Assembly (NCBI GenBank): GCA_037951165.1
Contig: JBBDHG010000028.1
Span: 8,502,001-8,566,000 of the forward strand
DNA length: 64,000 bases
Direction of reading: 5' to 3'
Origin: Lophius americanus
Lineage: Eukaryota > Chordata > Actinopteri > Lophiiformes > Lophiidae
Below the pieces are notes generated by a model. That model saw only the letters and a list, made by a program, of their open reading frames with translations. It had not been told where the DNA came from and made no database searches. Shown one piece after another: positions 47,074-58,059 of the stretch. The stretch's first letter is position 1. The number at the start of each line of letters is the position of its first letter. Both the position numbers and the translations under genes were made by a program.

Positions 47074-47900
47074 ATGTGTGTGTGTGTTTGTGTATATAAT
47101 GTGCAGACTTTCTCCTATAGGAGATTCTTAAGTCCCCATCTCTCTCAGGTATTAAGTGGTTGAAGACATCAAACAGTTTCCGTTTCAGTCTCCATGATCA
47201 GGGAAGGTACTTAAATAGAAGCAGAATATTAGGCTTCCCCTCAGACACACACATATACACACACATACATGAGCACACTGTGCATTAAGGCTATACATAT
47301 CACATTTACTCTCTTTCAGCTAAGTGGTGTAAAATCACTCCACACTGAGTTGTTAAGAAATCCACCGACTGAAGTCGACAGTGTATTTAACTGCAGCATT
47401 TCTAAGTATTCACATTAACTTCTTGTGATTTGCAGCATGGAGGTTTTTTGGGGATTTGCACAATTTTGGCTTTGATGTACGACTCCATTCATTTGCATGT
47501 ACAGCAGAGTGCTGGCGCTGTCTTAAGGTCCTCTCAGCCGCTGACCTCATTGCTGTGGTTGGATCAAATGGTCTTTTATCAGAGTTTATCTAACATTTCA
47601 CAGTGAATTAACAACTGGTAGTTTTAGGCAGCTACAAGACCATTTTGGTTATGTTTTCATGGGATTGTAAAAAGTTTTGAGCAGAACATAAAATAAAATA
47701 TTAAGAAAGGAGAAGCTGTTTTGAAACCTTATTATGTTATCACTCATATATCGCTACATTCTTGACAATGCTAAACTCTTACTCCAATATGATAATTTCT
47801 CTATTAGGAAAGCCAGCAAATGAAGAGAACATTAATTATTTTTTACTAAAGATGATATGTGAGAATTAGGGCTTTAGACAGCCTTTGGCGCTAAATTCTC
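46305..47900. other. Intergenic; (AT)n and (TG)n microsatellites
   Basis: (AT)19 at 47034-47071 is followed by a short (TG)n. The sequence around 46780-46990 is not repetitive. No gene recognised. Confidence 0.5.
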
Positions 47901-47904
47901 CAAG

Positions 47905-48060
47905 GAGATTGTGATCTAAGGGTCTCTGCCCTGAGCATCACCAGCAAGATATACCCCTGTCCAGATACTGGTGGTGGCTGATGACTCTGTTTAGACTAAT
48001 GAAAGATGAGGCTGATGGATCTGCGGAGAGTAGTGGAGATACAGGGGTGGAGGAAATTTT
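47905..48060 (+). repeat. Interspersed repeat family X, copy 3
   Basis: Contains ctctgccctgagcatcac, tccagatactggtggtggctgatgactctg and gaggctgatggatctgcgg. It is shorter than copies 1 and 2. Confidence 0.6.
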
Positions 48061-48064
48061 TTTT

Positions 48065-48895
48065 CGGATTGCAGATCAATTAGGAAAACTATAGAAATGC
48101 CCTTTTGGCAGTCCAGAAGGGCCTGCCAAATGGAAGTTACAGGAACGTTTAAAAACGAAACAATGCCCTATCTTGGTTCAAATCATTATCCAGCTCCTTG
48201 TGTTCGTGCAAAGCGAGGTGAGCCAACATTGATGTAAACACTGTAGGTGGACAAGATCAATGTAACGAGGTAGGGCAAACCAGAAGAGCAAATATATTTT
48301 AAAAGATAGGTAGGTGATAGTATTTAATGTGATTTGGAGGCTGATATAGAATGTAATATTGTTAACACTGTATATTAACCAAATAGTCAGAGTGTTTTGT
48401 GTTATAATCTAGAGCCAGTTTTTCAAATCTATCATCTTTTGTACTTTGTACATTTGTCTAAGTTTGGTTTTTGTACAATGATGTTTTTTTTTGTTGAAAG
48501 TGTTTCATGAGTTTAAAGATTGTTTTTTATAATGTCAATTTATTTAGCCTTTGTTAAAAACGTTTCATAACTTTCATAATATATTTTGAAAATGTTTTTA
48601 AAATGTTTTTTTTTGTTTTTCTTCTGATCAAAGTAAATCCTATCATTCAAATTAGTTTGTATGTTTATAAATATGTTTGTAAAATGTACATTTTTCTTCC
48701 TTTTTTAAAAATAGACTTAAATTTATTTTCACTTTGGTGGAAGTGTTTTATATTTTTAAAGTTTATCATTATGTTTTCTTACATTGGAATTCATGTTGCA
48801 GCTCTTGCAGTAAGGATAGGAATCTGTAATTACAGCTGTTTGTACAACAGCTGCCAATTAATGTCTTTTTTGTGAGCATTTGTTTCTGTGTGAGA
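48065..48895. other. AT-rich intergenic
   Basis: T-rich low-complexity sequence. The 90-residue open frame at 48603-48875 is hydrophobic only because of the T bias. Confidence 0.4.
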
Positions 48896-48899
48896 GAGG

Positions 48900-49450
48900 T
48901 GGAGAGCGAACTGAACCGCTGTTTTCACCTAAACTAATCCTGATGACAATTGGGAACGCTGAGTGAGTTAGACATTCACACTGTAACTCACTGCCTCTGG
49001 GAGCAATCCGGCTCCACTGTCTTTTGACTAAAGGAGAAAATTATGCAATACACCCTGTCAGAAAAATGACTGGTCAACAGTTTGATGCTGGTATTTATCA
49101 GATTTATTAAAACGGGCACTTTTCATCGGCAGAAATATTCCATTTGTATGGGGAAAAACCAGCTGTGCAATTTCCATGCAGATAAAGGAGGACAGGTCTC
49201 GTGATGCATGAATCTCATTTGGCTGACGGTGCATTTTTCATGCAATTGGGACAATTGAGACGGCTTAATAAAGCACATTAAAACTTCTACTGTTCTTTAA
49301 TCAGGAATATATGAAAAAGATATGATTGCTGGGTCTCTGTATTAAAGAGCAATGAGGAGGTTAACGACTTTCAGGCAGGATTAAAAAGGCTCTCAACCTC
49401 CACTCCTGACAGAACATTAATGTTATTTTTAACATAATTTCTTTTAATGA
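48900..49450. other. Non-repetitive block, candidate conserved noncoding element
   Basis: The mixed-composition sequence lacks simple repeats and transposon words. It carries several homeodomain-type cores (taat, ttaataaag, cacattaaaa) and the words catgcagataaag and tttcatgcaattgggacaattg. Conservation was not tested. Confidence 0.25.
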
Positions 49451-49599
49451 AACATCATTTGTGGCTTAGTCTTCATTAAAGACAACCCATTCTTACTGGA
49501 GTCAAAGAGTGGATTTTATTATCACTGTCGCCATCTGAAATCACTCTTAGAAACTAAACATTCATCTTTGCATTATATTATGTTGTTTTTTTTATATTT

Positions 49600-50300
49600 G
49601 AATGTAGTAAACCGTTACATCTTTCACAATTAAATCAAAGGACTTTAAATTCAACATACCTTTGTTTAGCACATACAACAAAATTGTGTTCAGAAAATAC
49701 AACATGGATGTTGTTTGCATTACACTGATTTATTAAGTTCTTTCAACAAAAGGAAATTTAAATATTTGACAATAGAACACATTTTTAATTGCGCTGTAAT
49801 TGTATAATGTTTTTGGATAACATTATTTTATTTAGTACATTCAACATAACTAATAACATAACAAACAGAACAAATTTTTATGTTGTAAAGTCACTAAATA
49901 ATTATATCTTTCACAGTTACAACAAGGGAGTGTAATTGTGTAATGACAGATTATGGATTTTGGAATTATAAAACTGCCTTTACTAAATTCACCATAATTT
50001 TTTAGTACATTTAATAAACCTATAAAACATACAACATAATTGTGTTCAGAAAATGAAACATTGATGTTCTTTGCATTACCTGAGTTTTTTACGCTGAAAG
50101 AGCTAAATAGTTGCATTAAATTGTTGCATCTTTAAATCAAAGGGAATTTAATTGCAATGACATAACTGAAGGTTTTGGGATAACATAATTGTGCTTAATA
50201 AATCAAACATAACTGTGTTTAGCAGATGCAATGGATTTTACAACATAAATTTTATAACATAGTTATAACATAACTACGTTTATCAAATTCACTCAACGAT
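49600..50300. repeat. Partly tandem diverged repeat, unit about 355 bases
   Basis: The segment at 49672-49722 (acatacaacaaaattgtg, then ttcagaaaatacaacatgg, then gttgtttgcattac) recurs at 50027-50079 with few changes. The words atctttcacaattaaatcaaag and atctttaaatcaaaggga also recur. This is a local duplication or two adjacent copies of one dispersed repeat. Confidence 0.6.
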
Positions 50301-50304
50301 ATGA

Positions 50305-51395
50305 TTTAGCACTTAATTAGGAAATTTGAGGGATATTTTCTTAAAAGCATTTCCATCAGAAGTAGCAGAGAATGAAGAAAACAAAGGACTCATTGAAACA
50401 GATAATGAAAAAATACTGCAATAAATATATACAGTGCAACGTAGTGCAAATGTGGTCAAACCATATTGCAAATAAAAAAGTTATATGTGTTCTAAGTAAG
50501 CAAATGTTTGGGAGGAATATCTATTTCCTTCTTGATTTAGGAATTGTAGGTGACGAATGAAACGATAGAAACAGTCCAGATTTAATTAAAAATCTGTTCA
50601 CCGATACAGACAGGTGCTTGCAAGCTACAAAACACACCAGCAAGACTTCTGAGTGTAAATCTAAAAAAAGTTCATAAGATTGATTTAGCAGGCTGTGATT
50701 GACTACCGTTGTCAGAACAAAATTGGTTGTGAAACTTTATTTATTGAACGAGAGAGGTCGTCACAGTTTACAACACAGACTTATATTACTATTATTACTA
50801 AGATTTGAAATATTAAGATCAACTTCAAGCAACATGGAGAAATTAGTGAAAATGTGAAGCATGACGATCACACTACAAAAACATGTTTTTAACGGCCTTT
50901 GAGCTGATTTCATGAAAGTGATTTGAGGAGTGTCAGTATGGTGAAAAGCTTTTAAACCAATTTATATTTATTTAATAAAGAATGTGAAATAAACTTTTAA
51001 ACTAACTCATTAAATTAATTAGAAACATATACTTAGCTAGATGGCAGCATTAGCTCCACATGATCACACCTCGTGTTTTATAAAGTTACTATTTTTGCAA
51101 ACAAGGTCCTGTAAATTTTACATCACATTGTTTCCTGCTTTTGACCGAAAAAGATTTCACCAATAACTGAAATAACTATTTTGAGCTACTTAATATCTAA
51201 ATAATGAGAACAGCAACACTAACCTTCACCAACCTCCAGCACAGGAGTATTATTCCTTCGCTGGGGTGTACAAGGTTCACCAGAACGACCCTATTCCCGG
51301 CAGTTGCACTAAATTACCACCAGGTGGCATAAAATCAATTGCACGGGGAGATGCACATCAATTTTGAAGGAATTCAAAATAAGTGCTATATTTAA
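50305..51395. other. Intergenic, no gene
   Basis: AT-rich. No supported feature. Confidence 0.35.
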
Positions 51396-51399
51396 CTGA

Positions 51400-51555
51400 T
51401 CTTCCAGGACTCTTTCCCAGATCTCCATTGTGTGATTCATCATCTCTACACCTTTGACGCTGCTCCAGCTCTGCACGTCACCATGGATTTTGAAAACACT
51501 TGTTCTCCATTCTGCTTGCATTCTCTTACTCTCCAAACTGGTGTTGAACAATCTA
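51400..51555 (-). mobile_element. RTE-type LINE reverse-transcriptase fragment
   Basis: The minus-strand product contains KRMQAEWRTSVFKIHGDVQS and MNHTMEIWERVLEDQL. These correspond to the P-x-EWR-S-(V/L)-P-(I/F)-KNKGD-Q-C-NYRGI-L--H-MK-WERV(V/L)E-RL segment at the N-terminal side of RTE reverse transcriptases. It is a short, deleted remnant. Confidence 0.7.
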
Positions 51556-51559
51556 GTTA

Positions 51560-52940
51560 AAAAACTGAATTGAATGTTACACTAAGATTTTATACGTCTC
51601 TCATAGGTGTACGTTTTAGAGCCATCACATACCTTACGTTTCATGTTATCAACACGTGAACATCACACAGCACCATCACACCAGGGACACACGCAGTTCA
51701 CACGGTGACAGCAGCTGTAATGAGCAGGCAGAAAGGCAAGCTGCTCTTGATATAAATATGTCAAGTGTCAAGATATACAGCTGGCAATTCCATCTTCAGA
51801 TGAAGCCTGGGACGATTGGTTTTTGGCCCGACCCTGCATCTCATGCAGTCGTGCTGTGCATGGAGACGAAACAAAGCCTTGCACACATGGATGCATTGGA
51901 CAGGCTCTTATAAAACACACAAAGGTTAAAGGGATTTTAAACAGAAATGAAAATCAACTCAGTGTGAATGAGGATTACGCATAAACACATCCATACATCA
52001 CAAACTGATGCGTGGAGCAGACCAGCAGCCTCCGACTGCGGACGCATACAATAAATCCTTCTTTTAAAATTACCCCTATAAAAATGATTTTCAACAACCG
52101 ACCAAGCAACCGAGTACACTCACTGAGACCTTAAAAACCAAATAATGTTCCTTTCCCTAAAGACAAGTACTATTCAGAGGTGAATTCTCTTTAATAAAAA
52201 GAAAACTGCAAATAAGTTCATTTTTTTACGGTCAGAATATATGAGAGACACTGAATTTAACTGTGAAAATCACAACATTTTCATAAAAGTTAACAGAAGA
52301 AGACCATATCTGGTGCATACATAACTGAATGAAAGGAATGCAGCTACCCTGATCTGAACTGTTTGCTTTAATAATCTCTGGAACGGCAGAACTCTAATCT
52401 GACACAAAAAAATGGTGGAACTTTAATTCTCCATGCAGCTCTAATATAGTTTCATAGTTGTAGAGTTTTTCCGAATGCTTAAGTTTTCATATATTGTTCT
52501 CTTACAGCGTCAGTGTGAAGCAGCTCTGAGAAAAAAACCCCCAAAAAACCCTCCAAAGCACAAATCCCTAAAACGCTGCAGTCAAGAAAAGCTGAGGCGT
52601 CCTCCGCTGTAAACACAGCGTGACTAATCCTTCCTCACAAATGACAAGGCTTCATCATCTTACACACAATGACTGGTCTCCTTCTAAATGACTTCAAAGC
52701 GAAGCCACGACTCAAACTAGTAGCGGGACAACACGGAGACCGGGTTAACCAAACAAAAACGTGGAGCTCAGCAGCAGAGTCTGCTGAAAAGCTGGACGGG
52801 TCGAGCTAAGCTCATGTGATTCGTGTGAGAAAGTGACCACTAAGTGCTGCACAGACACTCTGGAGTGTTCGGAGGCATAAGCAGTTCCTTTCCCCTGACT
52901 TTTGGCCTGCATGCTCTGCATGTTTGTGCGTTCTTGACTG
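51560..52940. other. Intergenic, no gene
   Basis: A moderately GC-richer stretch at 52500-52900 has no family motif. Open frames are short. Confidence 0.35.
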
Positions 52941-52945
52941 TATTG

Positions 52946-52979
52946 GTGTGTGTGTGTGTGTTTGTGTGTGTGTCTGTGT
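52946..52979. repeat. (GT)n microsatellite, interrupted
   Basis: GT run with a few interruptions. The antisense His/Thr-rich open frames across it are artefacts. Confidence 0.9.
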
Positions 52980-53124
52980 ATGCTCACCAGTGCATTTGTG
53001 GGCTTTTGCTGTATGAGCATGAGTAAGACTGTTTTGTTGGTGATTTGTCCTGCTCGTGTGATACTGTTCATAACTGAAGTAACTGTTGGTCGTTGCATAA
53101 TTATATCCCCAAAGAGACAAGGAA

Positions 53125-53771
53125 TCACAGTTTTATTATGGAATCACAGCTGCTGCCATATCCGCCACCACAGTCCAGGTGACATATCAATAATTATTAC
53201 ATGGATAATTTCCTAATTTTATACCAGCTTAGACCTTAGTGTGAGGAAGAACTGGATGGATTTTTTAGAAAGGTTGGTTGTATATGTATGACTCCATAGG
53301 GAGGAGATAAGGCTAACATACTTACTTTGCACCCTTGCTTTCACTTCATTAAAAACATCTCTATAGACTTGATTGATGTTTCATGGGATGTTGGTGTTGT
53401 TCATTTTCCTTTTTATTTCCTTTTATTCTCCTTTTATTGAGTATTTTAATTGTCTTTTATGGCTCTTTTATCATCTTTTAATTCTTCCCTAAATTTTTCT
53501 TGCTGCTTAACTGTCTTTTATTGTCAATGTCAGCTGTTATTTGTTCTTCGTGCTTCTGCCTGCATATTTTATTTGACTGCCTTTGCATTGTTAAGATAAA
53601 TTAAGTTATTGTTAAAGTTATTATTTATCTCCAAAAGTGTTTGGGACAAAATGTCCTATATTCGGTCCGATTCAGTCCAAATTTGGTGCATTTACATCAA
53701 CTTGAGGAGATCTATCTTTAATATCTACTTTTTTGCTCTAATAGTTCATATGTACTATTTTCGTTACCTCC

Positions 53772-53815
<44 letters not shown>

Positions 53816-53855
53816 CATAATTTTAGGGGTTTAATCAGGGGTTTCCATACCAGTT
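53125..53855 (+). repeat. R1 repeat, copy 8, with expanded G tract
   Basis: Starts attatggaatcacagctgctgcc, then cctaattttataccagc, gaagaactggatggatttt, agtccaaatttggtgc, acttgaggagatctatc and gttcatatgtac, and ends ggggtttaatcaggggtttcc. A T-rich segment (53340-53600) is inserted. The usual short G run after the gttcatatttactcact word has become 38 G residues (53777-53814). Confidence 0.65.
53777..53814. repeat. Poly(G) tract of 38
   Basis: Uninterrupted G from 53777 to 53814 inside an R1 repeat. The length may vary, and sequencing error at such tracts is possible. Confidence 0.85.
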
Positions 53856-53859
53856 GAGT

Positions 53860-54704
53860 CTATTTTGCAATTTTTTGGCATGATGGTTGGTTGTTGGCTT
53901 AAATAGCCTTTGAGTTCCGACTCATTACGTTGGAGCCCTGTTCATTTGAGAATTGATTTGGTTTTCTGATATATTTTGAGTTCTACAAGAAATATAAAGC
54001 AACTATTGGGTTTACTTTGTCACGGTTGATGATGGAGAGAAATGGAAGAAATAAACTTTGTTGGAGTCACTTACTATTACTACTAAACAAGAGAGAGAAA
54101 CAGCAAAAAACAGAAACTAAAACTCAGACTGATCCTTGGACAGGCAGTATAAAAGGGTGAAACACTAAAAATACGAGAAAAAAAACCGACCAGAATTGTA
54201 AAGTAAGATCTATAAACTTTCAAAATAACACAGAAAACAGTAAAAGTTTATGGAAAACAAGGATTGCGTTACATCTGGTGCAAAACATACACAGCATTCC
54301 ACTTCGAAGAACATTGGAGCAACAGCTGAATATGGAGGTGGAATGTAGGTGTGATGTTGTAGAGATGCTTTGCTGCTTCAGGAGCAGGACAACTCACCCT
54401 ATCTCTCCATCAGAAAACTCTGAAGGAGAATGTCAGGTCATCCGTCTGAGTTGTAGCTCAATTGCAACTGGCAGGGTTTCATTATTTTTAATAGCACAGT
54501 GGAAATTCCTCCTCAATAGCAGATCAGCTGCCGCTGCCCGCAGATGACCTCTAGTCCGACCCATTATTATTATAAACGAGTCTCCCATGACAACAATTTA
54601 GTAAAACAAAATAGAAGGGTTTTATTTTTCAATTCCAATCGGTGGTCCTGTGCTGCCTCCCCCGGGGAACACCTTATATGCCACATCACATTGTATGTAT
54701 GTGA

Positions 54705-54708
<4 letters not shown>
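53860..54708. other. Intergenic, no gene
   Basis: Nothing recognised beyond short frames without motifs. Confidence 0.35.
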
Positions 54709-54710
<2 letters not shown>

Positions 54711-54766
<56 letters not shown>

Positions 54767-54770
54767 GTGA

Positions 54771-54863
<93 letters not shown>

Positions 54864-54900
54864 CAGAGACAGAGACAGAGACAGAGACAGAGAGCGAGAG
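54711..54900. repeat. (GA)n and (GAGACA)n compound microsatellite
   Basis: About 130 bases of GA with interruptions, then about eight gagaca units. The Arg/Glu-rich open frame across it is an artefact. Confidence 0.95.
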
Positions 54901-54904
54901 ATAC

Positions 54905-55575
54905 CCTTCCTGTTAATAGAAAGCGAGCCCTTCAGTCAGCGGGGTCAGAGCTGTAATCTAAGGAAGGAGGTGATGCTGTGGATTTACCCAATGAGAGGAT
55001 GTGAAAGTGGGGAAGAGTATTAGTCTTTTAGGATATCATAAAATATTAACAATATTGGGGGACAGGAACGCTTTGGGGTCCTTCACAATGACTTTCATGC
55101 AGCGTACTAATCAGGTTTTACCTCTGGGGACCACCAACCCCCACCATACTCTCAGTGCAGCTAAAGACGGGATCATATTGCCACCCCGCCTCTGAGGATA
55201 AAACCAAAGCATTTGTGTGTCTGCGTATGTGTGTGTGTGAAGGTCGATTATGTGACATTATGCACTCTTTGCTCCCTGCCTGTTTTCTGATCATGGCCTA
55301 AAATACCCCTGCAGGGATCTGCATATATGAGTTAATAAATGCCAAATGGCATTCTGGGATTTTAATCTATAATAGATAACAGATACTGATATTTTATTCT
55401 GTTTCTTCTAGCTCAGCTAATTACGTCTGCTGTGTTCTAAATTACATCATTTATTTCTTTCTCTGATTGCATGCATTGGTCAAAATTTCAGTAAAAAAAA
55501 AGACCTCTTTGTCATAATCATAAAGCCTGTTTGTGTTCAATGGCAGTCAGAAGATCTATATAAAAAATCTACAGA
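54905..55575. other. Intergenic, no gene
   Basis: No supported feature. Confidence 0.35.
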
Positions 55576-55579
55576 AGAG

Positions 55580-55805
55580 GATATGGGTCACATATCGCTA
55601 TGAGAAATTTTTTGTCTTTATTTATTAGTTTGAATTCTGACTTTATTCTGAGGATTCTATCTGAATTTAAAGTCAGAATTTTCCCAAAAATTTGTAGTCT
55701 TATTCTGAGAATGAGGTCAATATTCTGATAATAAACACAGAATTTTGGGATTAAAGTCAGACTTTGGAAAATAAACACAGAATTTGCTTGTAAAATCAGA
55801 GAGAA
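55580..55805. repeat. Degenerate repeat of the word attctgactttattctgag
   Basis: Variants of gaattctgactttattctg, taaagtcagaattt, attctgagaatgaggtcaat and aaataaacacagaattt recur about every 15-30 bases on both strands. This is a degenerate minisatellite-like array often seen in fish. The antisense frame 55569-55820 is an artefact. Confidence 0.6.
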
Positions 55806-55924
55806 TAATAATTCCCCCAAAATACAATTTGTTCCATTTGGTTCATTAAGTTGATTTAATATTTCATATAATATACCTTTTTGGATAAATTTGTCTGCTT
55901 TTGTATCAGTTAAACAACATTGAA

Positions 55925-56070
55925 GTTTAACTGTCCATCAGATTTGAATCTAGTAATTCATATTATCCTCACTAGAGGGAGCCTTTACACAAAAAGTACT
56001 GTTTTTCAAACATAATCACATTTAATCTAAGAGAGCTCAATCAGGGTTGTTGCTTGTACAAGCAAGAATG
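55925..56070 (+). repeat. R1 repeat, copy 9 (3' part)
   Basis: Has attcatattatcctcactag, agtactgtttttcaaacata, cacatttaatctaagag and ctcaatcagggttgttgcttg. Confidence 0.6.
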
Positions 56071-56074
56071 GAAA

Positions 56075-56665
56075 ACATGAAAATCAAAGTCATCAAATAT
56101 TTTTGGCTACAAATAATAATACTGGACTGATGCATTTGAAGGATCCCATGTCCAACTCTGGACCTGAGTTATGGTGACCACCAACAAGGGTTGTTCTTGT
56201 TTTTCAGTATATGATGGGGATGCTCATTTTAACAGCAACTATTTGCCACATGTAGCTCCAAATGTTAAATACAAATCTAATTGCTGAACCTAAATTTTTT
56301 GAAATTATGCAAATTTACCTTGACGTCAACAAAAGCTCCAAAGTAAAAGCTTGATGAAGAAAACCACTTCTATCTTCGGTAAATGAGGCCCCTTTTTGCA
56401 CAAAGGCAGTTTCAGAGCTGGCGCCGGAAGTGGAATAGCTCTGGCAACTAAAATGTGCCAGAAGAAGTGAGGTCAGAACCTGGGGGGCAGGGGTAGAAAA
56501 CGACTCTGAAATGATAAGCACTCACAGAAAATGGATGGATGAGGTTACCTAATTTTTTTTTTTGTATCCATAGGCCGTTGCAGACATACAATAAAGGCAG
56601 AACCGTTTATCTTATTACTATTTGTATGTCACAAGTCTTAACCAATGTAATTAATTACAATAATT
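56075..56665. other. Intergenic, no gene
   Basis: No supported coding feature. Confidence 0.35.
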
Positions 56666-56669
56666 TTAG

Positions 56670-56708
56670 TATAAAAACACCCTCCACTCCTCCTGATTGG
56701 AGGGTGTT
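56670..56708 (+). promoter_or_regulatory. TATA-like box and perfect hairpin
   Basis: TATAAAA lies at 56670-56676. An inverted repeat begins within it: aacaccctcca (56676-56686) and tggagggtgtt (56698-56708), 11-base perfect arms with an 11-base loop. It lies just upstream of exon-like sequence. Confidence 0.45.
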
Positions 56709-56887
56709 GTTCCTGTGAGCCACCAACAGAGGGCAGTCATCACCTTTTTAACCAGGAACTCTGTGCCTCTCAGTAGGTTCACAGCAAACCTGAAGTCGAA
56801 CGGAGACTAAATCTAATTTCCTCATACACAGGAAGCCTTCTCCTCCCCTGCAGTGCTGTCTGTCTGTCAACAACTCAAGCGCACGAT
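56700..56887 (+). other. Candidate exon 1 of an unidentified transcript
   Basis: It ends cgcacgat|gtaaga (donor at 56888). The 5' limit is unknown. A shorter version could start after the acceptor-like catacacag at 56831. It has no ATG. After a TAA at about 56818 the frame is open to the donor (TTT CCT CAT ... ACG AT). Confidence 0.35.
56723..56736 (+). promoter_or_regulatory. CTCF-like core
   Basis: ccaacagagggcag differs at one position from the CTCF core ccaccagagggcag. It lies inside the candidate first exon. Confidence 0.35.
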
Positions 56888-57065
56888 GTAAGACACATTA
56901 TCATACATGTTTAATCACTCACCTTATTTTGGCTCCATCTTTTAATAAGTATTTAATGCCTCCTGTGATGATGCACTAATTCACTCACTCTGCAGAGGAG
57001 TGTGTCCTGCGCTCCTCATATTCATGTCATTCCTTTAAAGATCAATGTTTTTCTTTCTCCCACAG

Positions 57066-57132
57066 ATCCGTTGAATCTTCACTCCACCATCAAATTGATC
57101 ACAGAACGTTTCTGCTGGTCAGACGGAGCAAA
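57066..57132 (+). other. Candidate exon 2 of the same transcript
   Basis: 67 bases between the acceptor tttctttctcccacag and the donor aaa|gtaagt, both close to consensus. It is open in the frame continuing from exon 1 (reading SVESSLHHQIDHRTFLLVRR) and has no ATG. Confidence 0.4.
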
Positions 57133-57134
57133 GT

Positions 57135-58055
57135 AAGTTGTATTATTAATTAAATTTAGCAAAAGTGCCAATGTTTATTCAAGCATTACTTTTCAAAAGA
57201 GGGATGACTGAGAATTAACTGGCATATTTGTCAGATCACATGGATGTATTGAGTTTGACTCCGCTTCATCCACAAGTTTATAAAGGAAAATATAATTAGA
57301 ATGTATTCACAAAGTGTGGACCTTCTCATATGTCTATTTAAAACGCTTAAAATATATTATTTTCATTATGATGATGTTAAATCTTTACAATAAGAGTACC
57401 TTTATTAAAGTGTGTAGAAATAGTTCATGATGAGATTATTAATGAGGTTGCAAACAGTTTGTAGATCATTCACAATAAATTATAAACAACTTTAAACATT
57501 TTTCTCAATGATAAATGTTGATTCACTATTTGGGAAAAATCAAAGAGTACATAACCTAATTCATAACTAGTTAAAAACAATTTATGAAACCCTTAATAAG
57601 GGGTAGACTTATTGTAAAATTATAACAAATACTTATACAAGTAGAATGAAGAATACATGCAAATTTAATGTCCTTGGAAAAAAATATAAACCTTTTTTTC
57701 CTATTGTTCTGAGTAGAAATTAATGAAAATAAATTATCTATATCCCTCTGTGGCTACAAAGGTCTTTCTCACAGATAATTATTATGCATCTGTGTCTCTA
57801 AATGGGCAGTTGCTGGTGCTTGCCAAAGCAAATATAAATAAATTTGTGTCAGACTTTGAGAGAAAGAAGGTTTCAAAGCGAACAGAAGCTTTTGCTTTGT
57901 TTATTCAGCTCATGCAAATTTACTTACTTACTTCACTTATACTTAGCAATTTTGTTCATCCCACTTCATTTTCACAATCACAATCCGGAACTCGATGAAA
58001 GGAACATTCAAGTTTAAAAATGTCATTGATATACATTGTGTAATTTGTTTAGAAC
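57135..58055. other. Intronic or intergenic, no gene
   Basis: AT-rich. The part 57710-57765 may be the far, diverged end of the mariner element that follows. Confidence 0.35.
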
Positions 58056-58059
58056 AAAA

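Noticed and set aside
51319..51332. Second CTCF-like word (ccaccaggtggca)
   Set aside because: Matches only the short core and lies beside a LINE fragment. Too weak without a matrix score.
52745..53128. 127-codon minus-strand open frame
   Set aside because: It crosses a GT microsatellite (His/Thr repeats) and shows no family motif.
54544..55023. 159-codon open frame rich in Arg-Glu
   Set aside because: It is created by the (GA)n/(GAGACA)n microsatellite.
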